From Streptomyces hyderabadensis (GTDB taxonomy: Bacteria; Actinomycetota; Actinomycetes; Streptomycetales; Streptomycetaceae): a stretch of DNA of 64,000 bases. This document shows, in pieces, positions 33,383 to 42,338 of this stretch. The notes beneath the pieces were generated by a model that saw nothing but the letters and a program-made list of their open reading frames with translations, did not search any database and was not told the origin of the DNA. Location: the NCBI RefSeq assembly GCF_020404845.1, contig NZ_JAIOJZ010000030.1:1-64000 (forward strand), written 5' to 3'. Both the position numbers and the translations under genes were made by a program. Position 1 is the stretch's first letter. Each line of letters opens with the position of its first letter.

Positions 33383-34468
33383 ATGACCCAGATCACGATC
33401 ATCGGTGCCGGTCTTGCGGGACTGACACTGGCACGAACCCTGGCGGTTCATGGAATCCCGTCCACGGTGTACGAAGCGGAGGCGTCTGCTCAGGCCCGGG
33501 GCCAGGGCGGCATGCTCGACATCCACGACTACAACGGTCAGCACGGGATCCGTGCTGCCGGCCTGATGGACGGCTTCCGGTCCCTCGTCCTCGAAGGCCG
33601 CCAGGCGTCCCGTGACGTGGCACCTGACGGCACCATTCTGGCGGACCGGCCCGATGACCCCGCCGGAGGCCGCCCCGAGGTGCAACGTGGCGAACTTCGG
33701 CAGTTGCTGCTGGAATCCCTGCCTCCCGGCACGGTTGTCTGGGGTCACAGGACTCGGAGCGTCCGGACCCTCGCTGACGGTCGTCACGAAGTGACCTTTG
33801 CCAACGGATCGACGATCGGCACCGACATCCTCGTCGGTGCCGACGGCGCCTGGTCGAAGGTCCGGCCGCTGCTGTCCGATGCCACGCCCGCCTATGCCGG
33901 ACGCTCGATGATCGAGACGTACCTGTATGAGAGCGACACCCGGCACCCTGCCACCCTGGCGCTGGTCGGCGGCGGATCGATGACCGCCTACGACGAAACC
34001 ACCCGTATCGGTCTCGGCGTGCAGCGCGAGCGCGCGGACACCCTGCACTCCTACGCCATGTTCGACCAGCCGCTCGACTGGTTCCACGGCATCGACTTCA
34101 ATGACGGCCCTGCGGCCGCCCGTATGGTCGCGGCGATGTTCGAAGGGTGGGCGCCGGAGCTTGTCGCCCTGGTGGCGGACAGCGACATCCCTCCGATCTT
34201 CCGTCCCTTGTACGGGCTACCGACCGGACACCGCTGGGAACATGTACCCGGAGTCACCCTCATCGGAGACGCCGCCCACCTGGCACCGCCGGACGGCGAA
34301 GGAGCGAACTGGGCACTCTTCGACGCAGGCCAGCTCGGCAACGCCATCGCCCAACAGCCCAAGAACGTCGATGCGGCCATCCGCGCCTACGAAGCCGCGC
34401 TCTTCCCACGGAACATCGACACGGCGACCGCCGCCGCGGCCTACTACCCCGAATTCAAACCGCACTGA
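33383..34468 (+). CDS. TetX-like FAD-dependent monooxygenase
   Basis: A 361-residue class A flavoprotein monooxygenase. The FAD motif is ITIIGAGLAGLTLARTLAVHG (in parts), followed by the TetX-like substrate-side segment GGMLDIHDYNGQHGIRAAGL, the DG motif (LVGADGAWSKVRPLL) and the second FAD motif (GVTLIGDAAHLAPPDGEGAN). The GGxLDxH segment and overall length are closest to tetracycline-inactivating TetX enzymes and their uncharacterised actinobacterial relatives. The substrate cannot be inferred, but a hydroxylating detoxification role next to a MarR gene is reasonable. Confidence 0.8.
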   Translation: MTQITIIGAGLAGLTLARTLAVHGIPSTVYEAEASAQARGQGGMLDIHDYNGQHGIRAAGLMDGFRSLVLEGRQASRDVAPDGTILADRPDDPAGGRPEVQRGELRQLLLESLPPGTVVWGHRTRSVRTLADGRHEVTFANGSTIGTDILVGADGAWSKVRPLLSDATPAYAGRSMIETYLYESDTRHPATLALVGGGSMTAYDETTRIGLGVQRERADTLHSYAMFDQPLDWFHGIDFNDGPAAARMVAAMFEGWAPELVALVADSDIPPIFRPLYGLPTGHRWEHVPGVTLIGDAAHLAPPDGEGANWALFDAGQLGNAIAQQPKNVDAAIRAYEAALFPRNIDTATAAAAYYPEFKPH

Positions 34469-34504
34469 CCCACAGCAACTGGACAGCCTGAAATCCACCG
34501 CAGG

Positions 34505-34820
34505 CGTCGGACGTGGCGGTACGTGATCAGGCAGACGGCGAGACCAAGGACGCCTCGCTGATGCCGTCGCGTCGTTCCCAGCGGACGCGCAGGCGGCGGC
34601 ACGTGTCGTGGTCGCAGCCGCGGTCGACGGGGTGCCCTGGCCCTCGACGATGACGTGGTGCTTGCTGCCCGGCCGTACTCAATCGACTGGGCTCGGCCCG
34701 CTTTTGGTCCCCGCCGGACGGCCCGCACGTGCGAGGAGTGATCACCGCCCGCTCCCAGTCCAGCCGGTTCTTCGACGGCAGCTCGTTCAGCAGCAGCTGG
34801 TGGTGCTGACCACAGTTCAC
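34505..34820 (-). mobile_element. Decayed IS5-family transposase remnant
   Basis: Read leftward, transposase segments appear in order but in three different frames: LLLNELPSKNRLDWERAVI, then SHVRAVRRGPKAG, then SKHHVIVEGQGTP, then RRLRVRWERRDGISEA and LAVCLITYRHV from the extreme C-terminus. The central catalytic part between KHHVIVEG and RRLRVRWERR is deleted. No terminal repeats were found. It sits between the monooxygenase and alkylsulfatase genes. Confidence 0.75.
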
Positions 34821-34841
34821 CCGACACGGGGTGGCCGTGCT

Positions 34842-36734
34842 TCAGGGGGTGACGATGGGAAAGTCGGGGTCGCCGGGGTCGAGGATCGATGCGAGGCGGT
34901 TCAGGACGGAAGCGTCCCCTTCCACCTGTACGCCTGCGTCATCCAGGTTCTGCGCGTCGAGGCCGGAGGCGATCAGAGAGGACAGGGCTTCGACGGTGGT
35001 GGTGAGGGTGACGTCGGCGGCCGTGTGCTGGGGCGCGGCGGTGTAGCTGAGCACGCCGTTGGTCAGGCGGAGCCGGTAGCAGTCGCTTGTGCCGCTGAGG
35101 CGGACATCGATGGCGGCCTTCAGGTCCCACGCTTTGGGTCCGTCGATCTGAATGGCCAGGGCGTCGAACAGCATGGTCGGCGTGAGGTGGGCAACGATGT
35201 CCGGGGCCGCGGTGACGGTGGGGGTGCCGAACTGTCCCTCGCGCAGTTCGGTGGTGCCGGAGAGGTAGAAGTTGCGCCAAGTCCCGTTCTCCGCGCCGTA
35301 GCCGAGCTGCTCGAAGGTGTCCGCGAGCAGGTCGTGTGCCGCCGTGTGGCCGGGCTCGGCGAAGACGACGTGACTGAGTACCTCGGCCGCCCACCGGTAG
35401 TCGCCCGCTTCGAACGCCTCGCGTCCCTTCTCCACCACGGCGTCGGCGCCGCCCATGCACGCGACGTAGCGCCGGCCGGCCTCGACTGGCGGATGCTGCC
35501 ACAGATGTGCCGGGTTGCCGTCGAACCAGCCCATGTAACGCTGGTAGAGGGCTTTGAGGTTGTGGCTGACCGATCCGTAGTAGCCGCGGGCGTGCCAGGC
35601 GTTCTCCAGGGCGGGCGGCAGTGTCAGGTACTCGGCGATCTCGGTTCCGGTCCAGCCCTTGTTGATCAGACGCAGCGACTGATCGTGAAGGTAGCCGTAC
35701 AGGTCTCGCTGCAGTTCCAGGAACGCGATGACGCGTTCGTGGCCCCAGGTCGGCCAGTGGTGCGAGGCGAACACCACGTCGGTGGTCCCGCCGAACAGAT
35801 CGATCGACTCGGTCAGCGCGTGGGACCAGGCATGCGGGTCCCGGACGACCGCACCGCGCAGTGTCAGCAGATTGTGCAGCGTGTGCGTGGCGTCCTCTGC
35901 GGCGCACAGCGCCCGGAAGTCGGGGAAGTGGACGAGGAGCTCCGCCGGTGCCTCGGTGTTCGGTGCCATCTGGAAGACCATGCGGATGCCGTCGACGACC
36001 TCTTCCTGCCCCGTCCCGGTGACGGTTACGGTCGGTGGGATCAGCGTGACCGTGCCGGTGGAGGTGGTCTGCCCGAGACCGGCACCGACGGCCCCGCGCG
36101 GACCGCGGGCGAGCGCGGCTCCGTACATGTATGCGGCGCGCCGGCCCATCGCGGTGCCCGCATACACGTTCTCGGCCACCGCATGCTCGGTGAAGCCCTC
36201 CGGAGCGATGACTGGCACCCGCCCGGCGTCGACGTCCTGCTGGGTGGTGACGCCCTTGACGCCGCCGAAGTGGTCGACGTGCGAGTGCGTGTACAGGACA
36301 CCCGTCACCGGACGATCGCCGCGGTACTCACGGTAGAGGGCCAGGGCCGCAGCGGCCGTCTCCGTGGAGATCAGGGGATCGATGACCAGCACACCGCCGG
36401 TGCCCTCGACGAAGGTGACGTTCGACAGGTCCAGGCCTCGCACCTGGTAGATGCCCTCGACCACCTCGAACAGCCCTTGCTCGGCGACAAGCTTGGACTG
36501 ACGCCACAGGCTCGGGTTGACCGTGTCGGGGGCGTCGCCCTCGAGGAAGGCAAAGGTGCCGGAGTCCCACACGGTGCCGCCGTCCTCGCCCGTGACGGTG
36601 CCGGGTACACGTCGGGCGATCAAGCCGCGCGTTGCGTCCTCGAGATCCTGTGCGTCCGAGAACGGGAGACGGTCACGTAGTTCTGCCTGCTGCCGGGCGA
36701 TGAACGGCTGGGCGCTCTTCGACGTCGAGGTCAT
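34842..36734 (-). CDS. Alkyl sulfatase (SdsA1/BDS1 type metallo-beta-lactamase fold)
   Basis: A 630-residue type III sulfatase that would hydrolyse primary alkyl sulfates. The N-terminal MBL domain has the zinc motif YTHSHVDHFGG, and later ligands are in the ASHHWPTWG segment. The middle is an alkylsulfatase dimerisation domain (YLTLPPALENAWHARGYYGSV in parts, LFVWF-like WFDGNPAHLW, AADVLLADTFEQLGY-like HDLLADTFEQLGY). The end is an SCP2-like domain (MLFDALAIQIDGPKAW). No signal peptide is seen, unlike secreted SdsA1. ATG 36734 is preferred to a GTG two codons upstream; neither has a clear ribosome site. Confidence 0.88.
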   Translation of the reverse strand: MTSTSKSAQPFIARQQAELRDRLPFSDAQDLEDATRGLIARRVPGTVTGEDGGTVWDSGTFAFLEGDAPDTVNPSLWRQSKLVAEQGLFEVVEGIYQVRGLDLSNVTFVEGTGGVLVIDPLISTETAAAALALYREYRGDRPVTGVLYTHSHVDHFGGVKGVTTQQDVDAGRVPVIAPEGFTEHAVAENVYAGTAMGRRAAYMYGAALARGPRGAVGAGLGQTTSTGTVTLIPPTVTVTGTGQEEVVDGIRMVFQMAPNTEAPAELLVHFPDFRALCAAEDATHTLHNLLTLRGAVVRDPHAWSHALTESIDLFGGTTDVVFASHHWPTWGHERVIAFLELQRDLYGYLHDQSLRLINKGWTGTEIAEYLTLPPALENAWHARGYYGSVSHNLKALYQRYMGWFDGNPAHLWQHPPVEAGRRYVACMGGADAVVEKGREAFEAGDYRWAAEVLSHVVFAEPGHTAAHDLLADTFEQLGYGAENGTWRNFYLSGTTELREGQFGTPTVTAAPDIVAHLTPTMLFDALAIQIDGPKAWDLKAAIDVRLSGTSDCYRLRLTNGVLSYTAAPQHTAADVTLTTTVEALSSLIASGLDAQNLDDAGVQVEGDASVLNRLASILDPGDPDFPIVTP

Positions 36735-37133
36735 AGCCACACATTCACACCATTTCTCTTCAAACGCTGACCCCGACTCGCCCGCACCACTCGACCTCAG
36801 GTACTCCTCACACGTTCCGCTGTGTCTTCGGGCCGGGGCGGTCGGCCTGATGCCCGGCCGGTCCCTTCCTGCATCGACGGCATCGTTTCCCCCTTCACGC
36901 TCACTGTCTCGTGCCCCGCACGCCGCGGCTCGCTGCCCGGGCGCCCCGAGCCAGTTCCTCTTCGCAGGCGCCCCATGGGGTGCTGAGCCCGCTCGGGCCC
37001 GGGGCTCACGGGAGGAGGAACTGGTGTGTCATCGGTTGTCGGCAGCAGTGCCGGATGCGGACTTCACATGTGCGGAGCGGTCGTTGGCCCGGTCAGCGGC
37101 AGGAGACCGTGTTCAAGGGGGCTCGCTGAATTT
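36735..37133. other. Intergenic stretch with no supported gene
   Basis: Short frames exist on both strands but none shows a recognisable motif, ribosome site or convincing codon bias. It presumably holds the alkylsulfatase promoter near 36740-36800. Confidence 0.5.
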
Positions 37134-37496
37134 TCAGGAGAAGACGACGGAACGGAGGAGCAGGCGGTCGCCCGCGCTCTTCCCGGGCGGCAGGACGTAG
37201 TGCGGGCCTTCGCAGTCGGCGTCGAGGAAGACAGTAGCGGTGGCGTCCGTGTAGTTCTGGGGTGCCCGTGAGGCGGCCCCGGGACGGGCTTGCGGCGTCG
37301 GGAGGTCGATGCACTCGCCGCTGTCGGGGTGGTTGAGGAAGCCGACGGCCTCGTAGCCCTCGTCGGTGGTGTAGGTGTAGCGGAACTGGCCGGTCGCGGC
37401 CGATGCGGGGCCCGGCAGGGCCACGAGCAGAGCCAGTGCGCCGGCGGCGGCGCCGAAGGCCGCGGTGGCGGAGCGAAGGAACATCTGAGCAGTCAC
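37134..37496 (-). CDS. Small secreted protein of unknown function
   Basis: An exported protein of about 120 residues. A signal peptide (FLRSATAAFGAAAGALALLV, then ALPGPASA) precedes a short mature part with two Cys (GECIDLP, DADCEGPHYVLPPG) that could form one disulfide. The pattern of two Cys with YTYTTDEGYEAVGFLNHP resembles small Streptomyces exported proteins of unknown role. Two starts are possible: GTG 37496 and ATG 37484. Confidence 0.65.
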   Translation of the reverse strand: MTAQMFLRSATAAFGAAAGALALLVALPGPASAATGQFRYTYTTDEGYEAVGFLNHPDSGECIDLPTPQARPGAASRAPQNYTDATATVFLDADCEGPHYVLPPGKSAGDRLLLRSVVFS

Positions 37497-37752
37497 CTCT
37501 CGTGAATGATGGCCTGGTCAGGAGCAGCGATGCCCTGCCCTCCCAGCCCTACGCGTGTCGTCCTCCTATCGGGTTTGGTGAATCGATTCCGTTCACCCGT
37601 TCGGCCCACGCCGGCGACGTGCAAATGGTGCGCGTGGAGAGTGCAGTCAGCGCTTGTGTGACCCATCAACCAGCGGAAGGTCCTTCAGCCCGCGCTGCAC
37701 GTCGGTCTGCACGACCACCACCATCACCGTGCACCGCCGACCACAGCAGTGA

Positions 37753-37958
37753 ACGGAATTCCGTCAGGAGCTGCTACCGGACGGGCGCTACGACGAGGCC
37801 CGGGGAACCGGCGCAGCGCGTACACCGGCCGGTACACGGTGACCGGCAACCACCTGGACTACGTCGACGACACCGGCTTCACCGCCACCGGAGTCCTGCG
37901 GGACGGCGTGCTCCACCACGAACACCTCGTGCTGTACCGCGAGCTGGGGCCCGCATGA
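37753..37958 (+). pseudogene. Frameshifted remnant of an Atu4866-domain protein
   Basis: The conserved family segment ELLPDGRYDEARG is read in one frame and continues one base out of register as GNRRSAYTGRYTVTGNHLDY, then VDDTGFTATGVLRDGVLHH. A single missing base in CGGGGAAC near 37803 explains the break. A stop codon lies four codons before the first segment, so the N-terminus is also missing. Confidence 0.65.
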
Positions 37959-38003
37959 GCGGAACCGGTGCCGTGCACTCGGGCGGCCACAGGGCCTCGG
38001 GGG

Positions 38004-38447
38004 TCAGCCGGTCGGCGTCACCAGCTCCGCGTTGGCCCGCTCGGTGACCAGGGCAAGGACGCGCCCGGCGGCGGCCAGGTCGTCGGCCGGTATCCCGCCC
38101 CAGATGCGGGCGGTGTAGGGGACGGTCTCCGCGCCGACGGCGGCCAACAGTTCGTGCCCCGCGTCCGTGGCGCAAAGGTGCGGGCCGTCGGCGACGAGCA
38201 GCCGCGCGGCCAGTAGCTCGTCGATGGTGGCGCGTATACCGGTCGTGTCGCTCTTGAGGGAGCTCCGGACCTGGGCGACGAGATCGTCCGGCGTCTGCGG
38301 GGCGTCGGCGGTGACGGCGGCACGCAGGGCGACCTGCTGCTGGAACGTCACGCCATGCCGGGCCAGGACCTGCTCCAGGACGCCGCGGGCGGCGTAGTGG
38401 GCCAGGGCGAGGGCGCGAGAGTCGGCAGCGGGTGCGGTGGTGGTCAT
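38004..38447 (-). CDS. MarR-like winged-helix protein
   Basis: A 147-residue protein with the MarR layout but weak motifs: HYAARGVLEQVLARHGVTFQQQVALRAAV, then DDLVAQVRSSLKSDTTGIRATIDELLAARLLVADGP (in parts) as the winged helix. It overlaps the upstream MarR gene by 4 bp, so the two are coupled. It may be a regulator or a partner of the first protein. Confidence 0.7.
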   Translation of the reverse strand: MTTTAPAADSRALALAHYAARGVLEQVLARHGVTFQQQVALRAAVTADAPQTPDDLVAQVRSSLKSDTTGIRATIDELLAARLLVADGPHLCATDAGHELLAAVGAETVPYTARIWGGIPADDLAAAGRVLALVTERANAELVTPTG

Positions 38448-38938
38448 GGTGTGGTCCTCCGAGTGCGCTCGTGGTGCGGCGGGGATGGGGCGAGGGGCAC
38501 GTCGAGCAAGGCCGTCAGTTCGTCGGTGAACGCGCCCGTCCGAGGGGCGTCGAGGCCGCCGAGTGGCTCCAGCAGCTGCTCGAGGAGTTCCCGGACGACC
38601 ACGATGGCCTGCCGCGTGACGGTCTGCCCCTCCTCGGTGAGAGAGAGCTGGACCGCGCGCGGGTCGCGTGGGTCGCGGGTGCGCTCGATCAGTCCGGCCG
38701 AGTCCAGGGCTCGGGCGAGCTTCGAGACGTACAGCGCCTCCAGACCGGTGTGGTCGGCGAGCCGACGCTGACTGGGCCGCTCTCCGCCACGCTGCATTCC
38801 GTGCAGCGACGCGACCAGTACGTACTGCGCGTGGGTGAGTCCCAGCGGAGCCACCGCGCGGTCGACCGCGACGCGCCACTTGTTGGCGAGCCGCCACACC
38901 AGGTAACCGGGCGTGGGGCCCGTCGAACCTTTGCTCAT
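38444..38938 (-). CDS. MarR-family transcriptional regulator
   Basis: A 164-residue MarR protein: LVWRLANKWRVAVDRAVAPLGLTHAQYVLVASL, the recognition region SQRRLADHTGLEALYVSKLARALDSAGLIER (in parts) and the wing DPRDPRAVQLSLTEEG. It is the first gene of a two-gene leftward unit. A 12-bp direct repeat in its promoter starts 14 bp upstream. Confidence 0.86.
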   Translation of the reverse strand: MSKGSTGPTPGYLVWRLANKWRVAVDRAVAPLGLTHAQYVLVASLHGMQRGGERPSQRRLADHTGLEALYVSKLARALDSAGLIERTRDPRDPRAVQLSLTEEGQTVTRQAIVVVRELLEQLLEPLGGLDAPRTGAFTDELTALLDVPLAPSPPHHERTRRTTP

Positions 38939-38951
38939 GACAAATACAGTA

Positions 38952-38978
38952 CATGGCTACTATCGCCATGGCTACTAT
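38952..38978. promoter_or_regulatory. Direct repeat in the MarR promoter
   Basis: CATGGCTACTAT occurs at 38952-38963 and 38967-38978, 15 bp apart, in an A/T-rich island directly upstream of the MarR start. It may be a regulator site overlapping the promoter. Confidence 0.5.
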
Positions 38979-39424
38979 ATGGCTCCAGCTGGACACCACA
39001 CCGATGACCACTGACCAGCAGTACCCGCCGCCCGCGTCCAAATCTCCAGCGACCGGCGTGCAGTTGAAGCACACCGCCGTGTACGCGAAGGGACGATCCG
39101 ATCCAGTCGCAGCACTACGCCGCCCCGTCCCGGACGAGCGGTCCGACGCCGTCATCTCCCGTCTGGAGATGCTCGACGTCACCTACTACGCCGACCTACG
39201 TCGACGACCCGGACCGGCACAACACGGAGGTCATGACCCGGCCCTACGCCCGCCCTCAGGGCCCGAGCAGCTCGGCGAAGACAGTCCCATGCGATCGGCG
39301 GTGGCGGGGGCAAGCGCCCAAGGGCGCCGCCGTCGCGGCAGCGGGCAGTGTGGTGGGGAGGGGCCTCAGGCCCGGCTTCCTCACGGCCGATGCACAGGCG
39401 AGTCCCCGAGCACCGAGAAGTGGT
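38979..39424. other. Stretch without a supported gene
   Basis: Open frames run through it on both strands but lack recognisable motifs. A short segment near 39190-39240 (DDPDRHNTEV) faintly recalls the end of a glyoxalase/VOC protein. The sequence just upstream of 39425 belongs to the same open frame as the carotenoid oxygenase fragment. Confidence 0.4.
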
Positions 39425-40118
39425 GTGACCGGGGCGATCCCGTTCCTGGAGGGCGCCTTCGCACCGGTCACCGGGGAGCTGACCACCTTCGGCCTTGACG
39501 TCGTCGGGCGCATCCCGCACGACCTGGACGGCCGTTACCTGCGGAACGCGCTCGGCGTCGAGGACGTCCGCGCACACCACTGGGTGCTCGGTGACGGAAT
39601 GGTGCACGGCGTCCGGCTGCGCGGCGGGCGCGCGGAGTGGCACCGCAACCGCTGGGTGCGGTCTTCGCAGGTGACGGCGAAGCTGGGTGAGACCCACCCG
39701 GGCCGGGTGCCGCCGGACGACTTCGCGTGCAACACGCACGTGATCCCGTACAAGGGCCGCATCCTGGCGATGCAGGAAGGCGGGCCGCTGCCGTACGAAC
39801 TGGACGGCGAACTCGGCACCGTGGGCCCGTACGACTTCCGCTCCACACTCAAGGGCGCCCTTGCCGCGCACACCAAGTACGACGCGGCGGCCGACGAACT
39901 GCACGCGATCGCGTACTACCCCACCTGGGACCACGTGCGTCACATCGTGGTCGATCGAACCGGCAGGGCAAGGCCGGCCAGGCGGATCCCCGTCGCGGAC
40001 GCGCCGATGATGCACGACTTCGCGCTCACCGAGAAGTGGGCACTCATCACCACGATGACCCGGCGGCTCACCCGCAAAAGCCCGCACCAACTGGACCAAA
40101 ACGGTCGGGCCAGCAGGT
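39425..40118 (+). pseudogene. 3'-truncated carotenoid oxygenase (RPE65/CCD family)
   Basis: The frame encodes the first half of a carotenoid cleavage dioxygenase: PVTGELTTFGLDVVGRIPHDLDGRYLRNA (in parts), HHWVLGDGMVHGVRLRGGRAEW, NTHVIPYKGRILAMQEGG and the ligand-type segment APMMHDFALTEKWALI. Two candidate iron-binding His lie within this half. After about 40118 the homology stops and the frame continues without family features, so more than 200 residues including the remaining His ligands are missing. Confidence 0.75.
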
Positions 40119-40158
40119 TAGCCGCTGGTCGTCCACGCCAAAATCAAGGGATACCTCC

Positions 40159-41025
40159 TCATCGGCCGGCCAGCCCAAGCTGGATGGATGCCGCGTCGAC
40201 CGTCTGCGCCAGCAGGACTGCGATGGTCATGGGGCCGACCCCGCCGGGGACCGGCGTGATCAAGCGGGCACGAGTGCGGGCAGTGTCGAAGTCGACGTCG
40301 CCCACGTTGCCGGGGTTGTATCCGGCATCGATCACGACGGCCCCCGGCTTGATGTCTTCGCCTCGAACAAGCCGAGGCCGTCCCACGGCCGCCACAACAA
40401 CGTCCGCTTCCTGCACGATCGCGGCCAGATCGGTCGTACGGGAATGGCAGTAGGTGACAGTGGCGTCCCGGGCGAGCAAGAGCATTCCGACGGGCTTGCC
40501 GAGGATCGCACTGCGACCCACGACAACGGCGCGCTGACCTGCAAGATCGACCTCATACTCGTCCAAGAGCCGCATGATCCCGCCCGGGGTGCACGACGCG
40601 AATCCAGGCAGTCCGAAGCTCATCGCCCCGAAGGAGCGCATCGTGACCCCGTCGACGTCCTTCTCCGGCGCGATGGCCTCGAATGCCGCCCGCTCATCGA
40701 TGTGAGGGCCTACGGGGTGCTGAAGCAGGATGCCGTGCACTCCGGCGTCCTGCGAGAGGGACTGGAGGGTCTCCACCAGCTCAGCGGTTGTAGTGGTGGC
40801 CGGCAGGCTGACATGTCGGGACTCGATGCCCGCCTTCGCGCAACGGGCCCGCTTCATCCGGACATACGTCACCGAAGCCGGGTCCTCACCTACCAGCACC
40901 GTTGCGAGGCAGGGCGTCACGCCGACACGTCGCGCAAGTTCTGCCGCCTTGCTCGACGTCTCCTCAACGATGCGTCGGGCAAGGCCAACGCCGTCCATGA
41001 GCCGGGCTGTCTGTGTCTGGGACAT
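40159..41025 (-). CDS. folD: Bifunctional methylenetetrahydrofolate dehydrogenase/cyclohydrolase FolD (second-copy type)
   Basis: A 288-residue cytosolic enzyme that interconverts 5,10-methylene-, methenyl- and 10-formyl-THF. Motifs are complete: the catalytic Tyr/Lys region (SVTYVRMKRARCAKAGI), HGILLQHPVGPHID, CTPGGIMRLL, the NADP motif VVVGRSAILGKPVGMLLL and the closing PVPGGVGPMTIAVLL. The ATG at 41025 is preceded on the mRNA by a ZTP riboswitch. Streptomyces normally have a housekeeping folD elsewhere, so this is probably a stress-inducible paralogue used when 10-formyl-THF runs short. It stands alone with no purH or glyA beside it. Confidence 0.92.
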   Translation of the reverse strand: MSQTQTARLMDGVGLARRIVEETSSKAAELARRVGVTPCLATVLVGEDPASVTYVRMKRARCAKAGIESRHVSLPATTTTAELVETLQSLSQDAGVHGILLQHPVGPHIDERAAFEAIAPEKDVDGVTMRSFGAMSFGLPGFASCTPGGIMRLLDEYEVDLAGQRAVVVGRSAILGKPVGMLLLARDATVTYCHSRTTDLAAIVQEADVVVAAVGRPRLVRGEDIKPGAVVIDAGYNPGNVGDVDFDTARTRARLITPVPGGVGPMTIAVLLAQTVDAASIQLGLAGR

Positions 41026-41049
41026 GGTCGCCTCCAGGCGTTGCTGACC

Positions 41050-41136
41050 ACTCGCCCAGGCGCACGGCATCGACCGATTCGTCAGACCGCTCCCCGGTGG
41101 TGCTCCACCTCAGCGCCAGTCACGGCCCACGCACCA
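41050..41136 (-). promoter_or_regulatory. ZTP (pfl-motif) riboswitch upstream of folD
   Basis: Read leftward, the leader has the pfl-motif landmarks in order: GGGCCGTGACTGGCG, a small hairpin (GGTGGAGCACCACC), GGGGAGCGG, a variable linker, and the conserved 3' element GCCGTGCGCCTGGGC. Known ZTP riboswitches turn on folate and purine genes when the alarmone ZTP/ZMP accumulates. It ends about 25 nt before the folD start, so it could act on translation or on a small terminator. A TAGAGT box just upstream could be its -10. Confidence 0.85.
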
Positions 41137-41186
41137 CTCTAGTGGCACTCTTCCGCTGATCAGGAGCGGGAAGTGGAAACACCCAC

Positions 41187-42338
41187 TCAGGGCAGTTGGT
41201 CGTAAACGGCTTGCACGTAGGCGGCGCTGCGGTCGGAGCCGAGGAGGCCCGGTCCCATCTTGTTCATGACGTAGGAGATGGTCATGCGCCGGTCGAGATC
41301 CGCGATGATCATCGAACCGCCCCAACCACCCCAGAACGCGACCCTGCCGTCGGGAACCCAGGGCAGAGTGGCCTTCTTCGGCAATGCGAAGCCGATACCC
41401 CAGCGCACCGGCAGGCCGTTGACGAGGTCGACGCCGTCGGACTGCACGTCGAAGACGAAGTCGATCGTCTTCTCACCGAGCAGCCGGACGCCGTCGACCT
41501 CGCCGCCGCGGGCAAGCGCGGACAGGATGCGCGCGGCGGAACGGGCGTTGCCATGGCCGTTCGCCGCGCCGATGTCCGCGGCCCGCCACGCCGGGGTGTT
41601 CGCGATTTCCGGCGCCACCGCAGGGCCGGTCAAGGTCTTGTGGGCGGGAGAGTCCGTCCCGGCCGCTGCCCCCGTCGCCGCTGGGACGGAGGGCCACGGG
41701 GGCGGCGGCACTATGTCCGCGACCCGTGTCCAGTCTGCCCTGGCCGCGCCAATCTGGAAGTCCGCTCCCAGCGGGCGGGCGATCTCCTCGGCGACGAACT
41801 GCCGCAGGGACCGGCCGGTGATCCTGTGCACGAGTTCCCCGATGAGGTGCCCGTAGTTCATCACGTGATAGCCGGAGGCAGTGCCCGGCTTCCACCACGG
41901 AGCCTGCGCGGCCATCCTGGCCGCGGCCCCGCGCGCGTCGTACAGGTCCTCCACGGTCGCCGGCTGCTCGAGCCCTGAGACACCTGAGGTGTGAGAGAGC
42001 AGATGACGGACTTCTACCTCCCGCTTGCCGGCCGCGGCGAACTCGGGCCAGTACCGGGCCACCGGCGCGTACACGTCGAGTTCGCCACGGTCCACCAGCA
42101 TGAGCGCGGCAAGGCTGGTGACGGTCTTCGTGATCGACCATACGTTGGTGAGGGTGTTCTCCTCCCAGGCGGTGGTGCGGGCGGCATCACGGTGGCCGCC
42201 CCACAGGTCCACCACACGCTCACCGTCGATGTCCACGACCAGCGAGGCGCCGATCTCCTCACCTGATGCGATGTTCTGCCGCAGTGACTCCCGTAGTCCG
42301 GCGAAACGGGGCTCGGAGGTGCCGTGGAGTGTGGTCAT
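41187..42338 (-). CDS. Serine hydrolase of the beta-lactamase/EstB family
   Basis: A 383-residue class C beta-lactamase-like esterase. The SxxK motif is in NVWSITKTVTSLAAL, the YxN motif in HVMNYGHLIGE, and a WGG-type motif (FWGGWGGSM) stands in the KTG position. There is no signal peptide, so it is cytosolic and more likely an esterase or transesterase than a lactam hydrolase. ATG 42338 begins MTTLHGTSEPRFAGL, typical of this group. No partner gene is evident. Confidence 0.85.
   Translation of the reverse strand: MTTLHGTSEPRFAGLRESLRQNIASGEEIGASLVVDIDGERVVDLWGGHRDAARTTAWEENTLTNVWSITKTVTSLAALMLVDRGELDVYAPVARYWPEFAAAGKREVEVRHLLSHTSGVSGLEQPATVEDLYDARGAAARMAAQAPWWKPGTASGYHVMNYGHLIGELVHRITGRSLRQFVAEEIARPLGADFQIGAARADWTRVADIVPPPPWPSVPAATGAAAGTDSPAHKTLTGPAVAPEIANTPAWRAADIGAANGHGNARSAARILSALARGGEVDGVRLLGEKTIDFVFDVQSDGVDLVNGLPVRWGIGFALPKKATLPWVPDGRVAFWGGWGGSMIIADLDRRMTISYVMNKMGPGLLGSDRSAAYVQAVYDQLP

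Noticed and set aside
34608-36680. 690-codon rightward open frame
   Set aside because: It is antisense to the alkylsulfatase, whose zinc motif and length are decisive.
39190-39240. Possible glyoxalase/VOC remnant before the carotenoid oxygenase fragment
   Set aside because: Only about a dozen residues (DDPDRHNTEV) are suggestive, too few to support.
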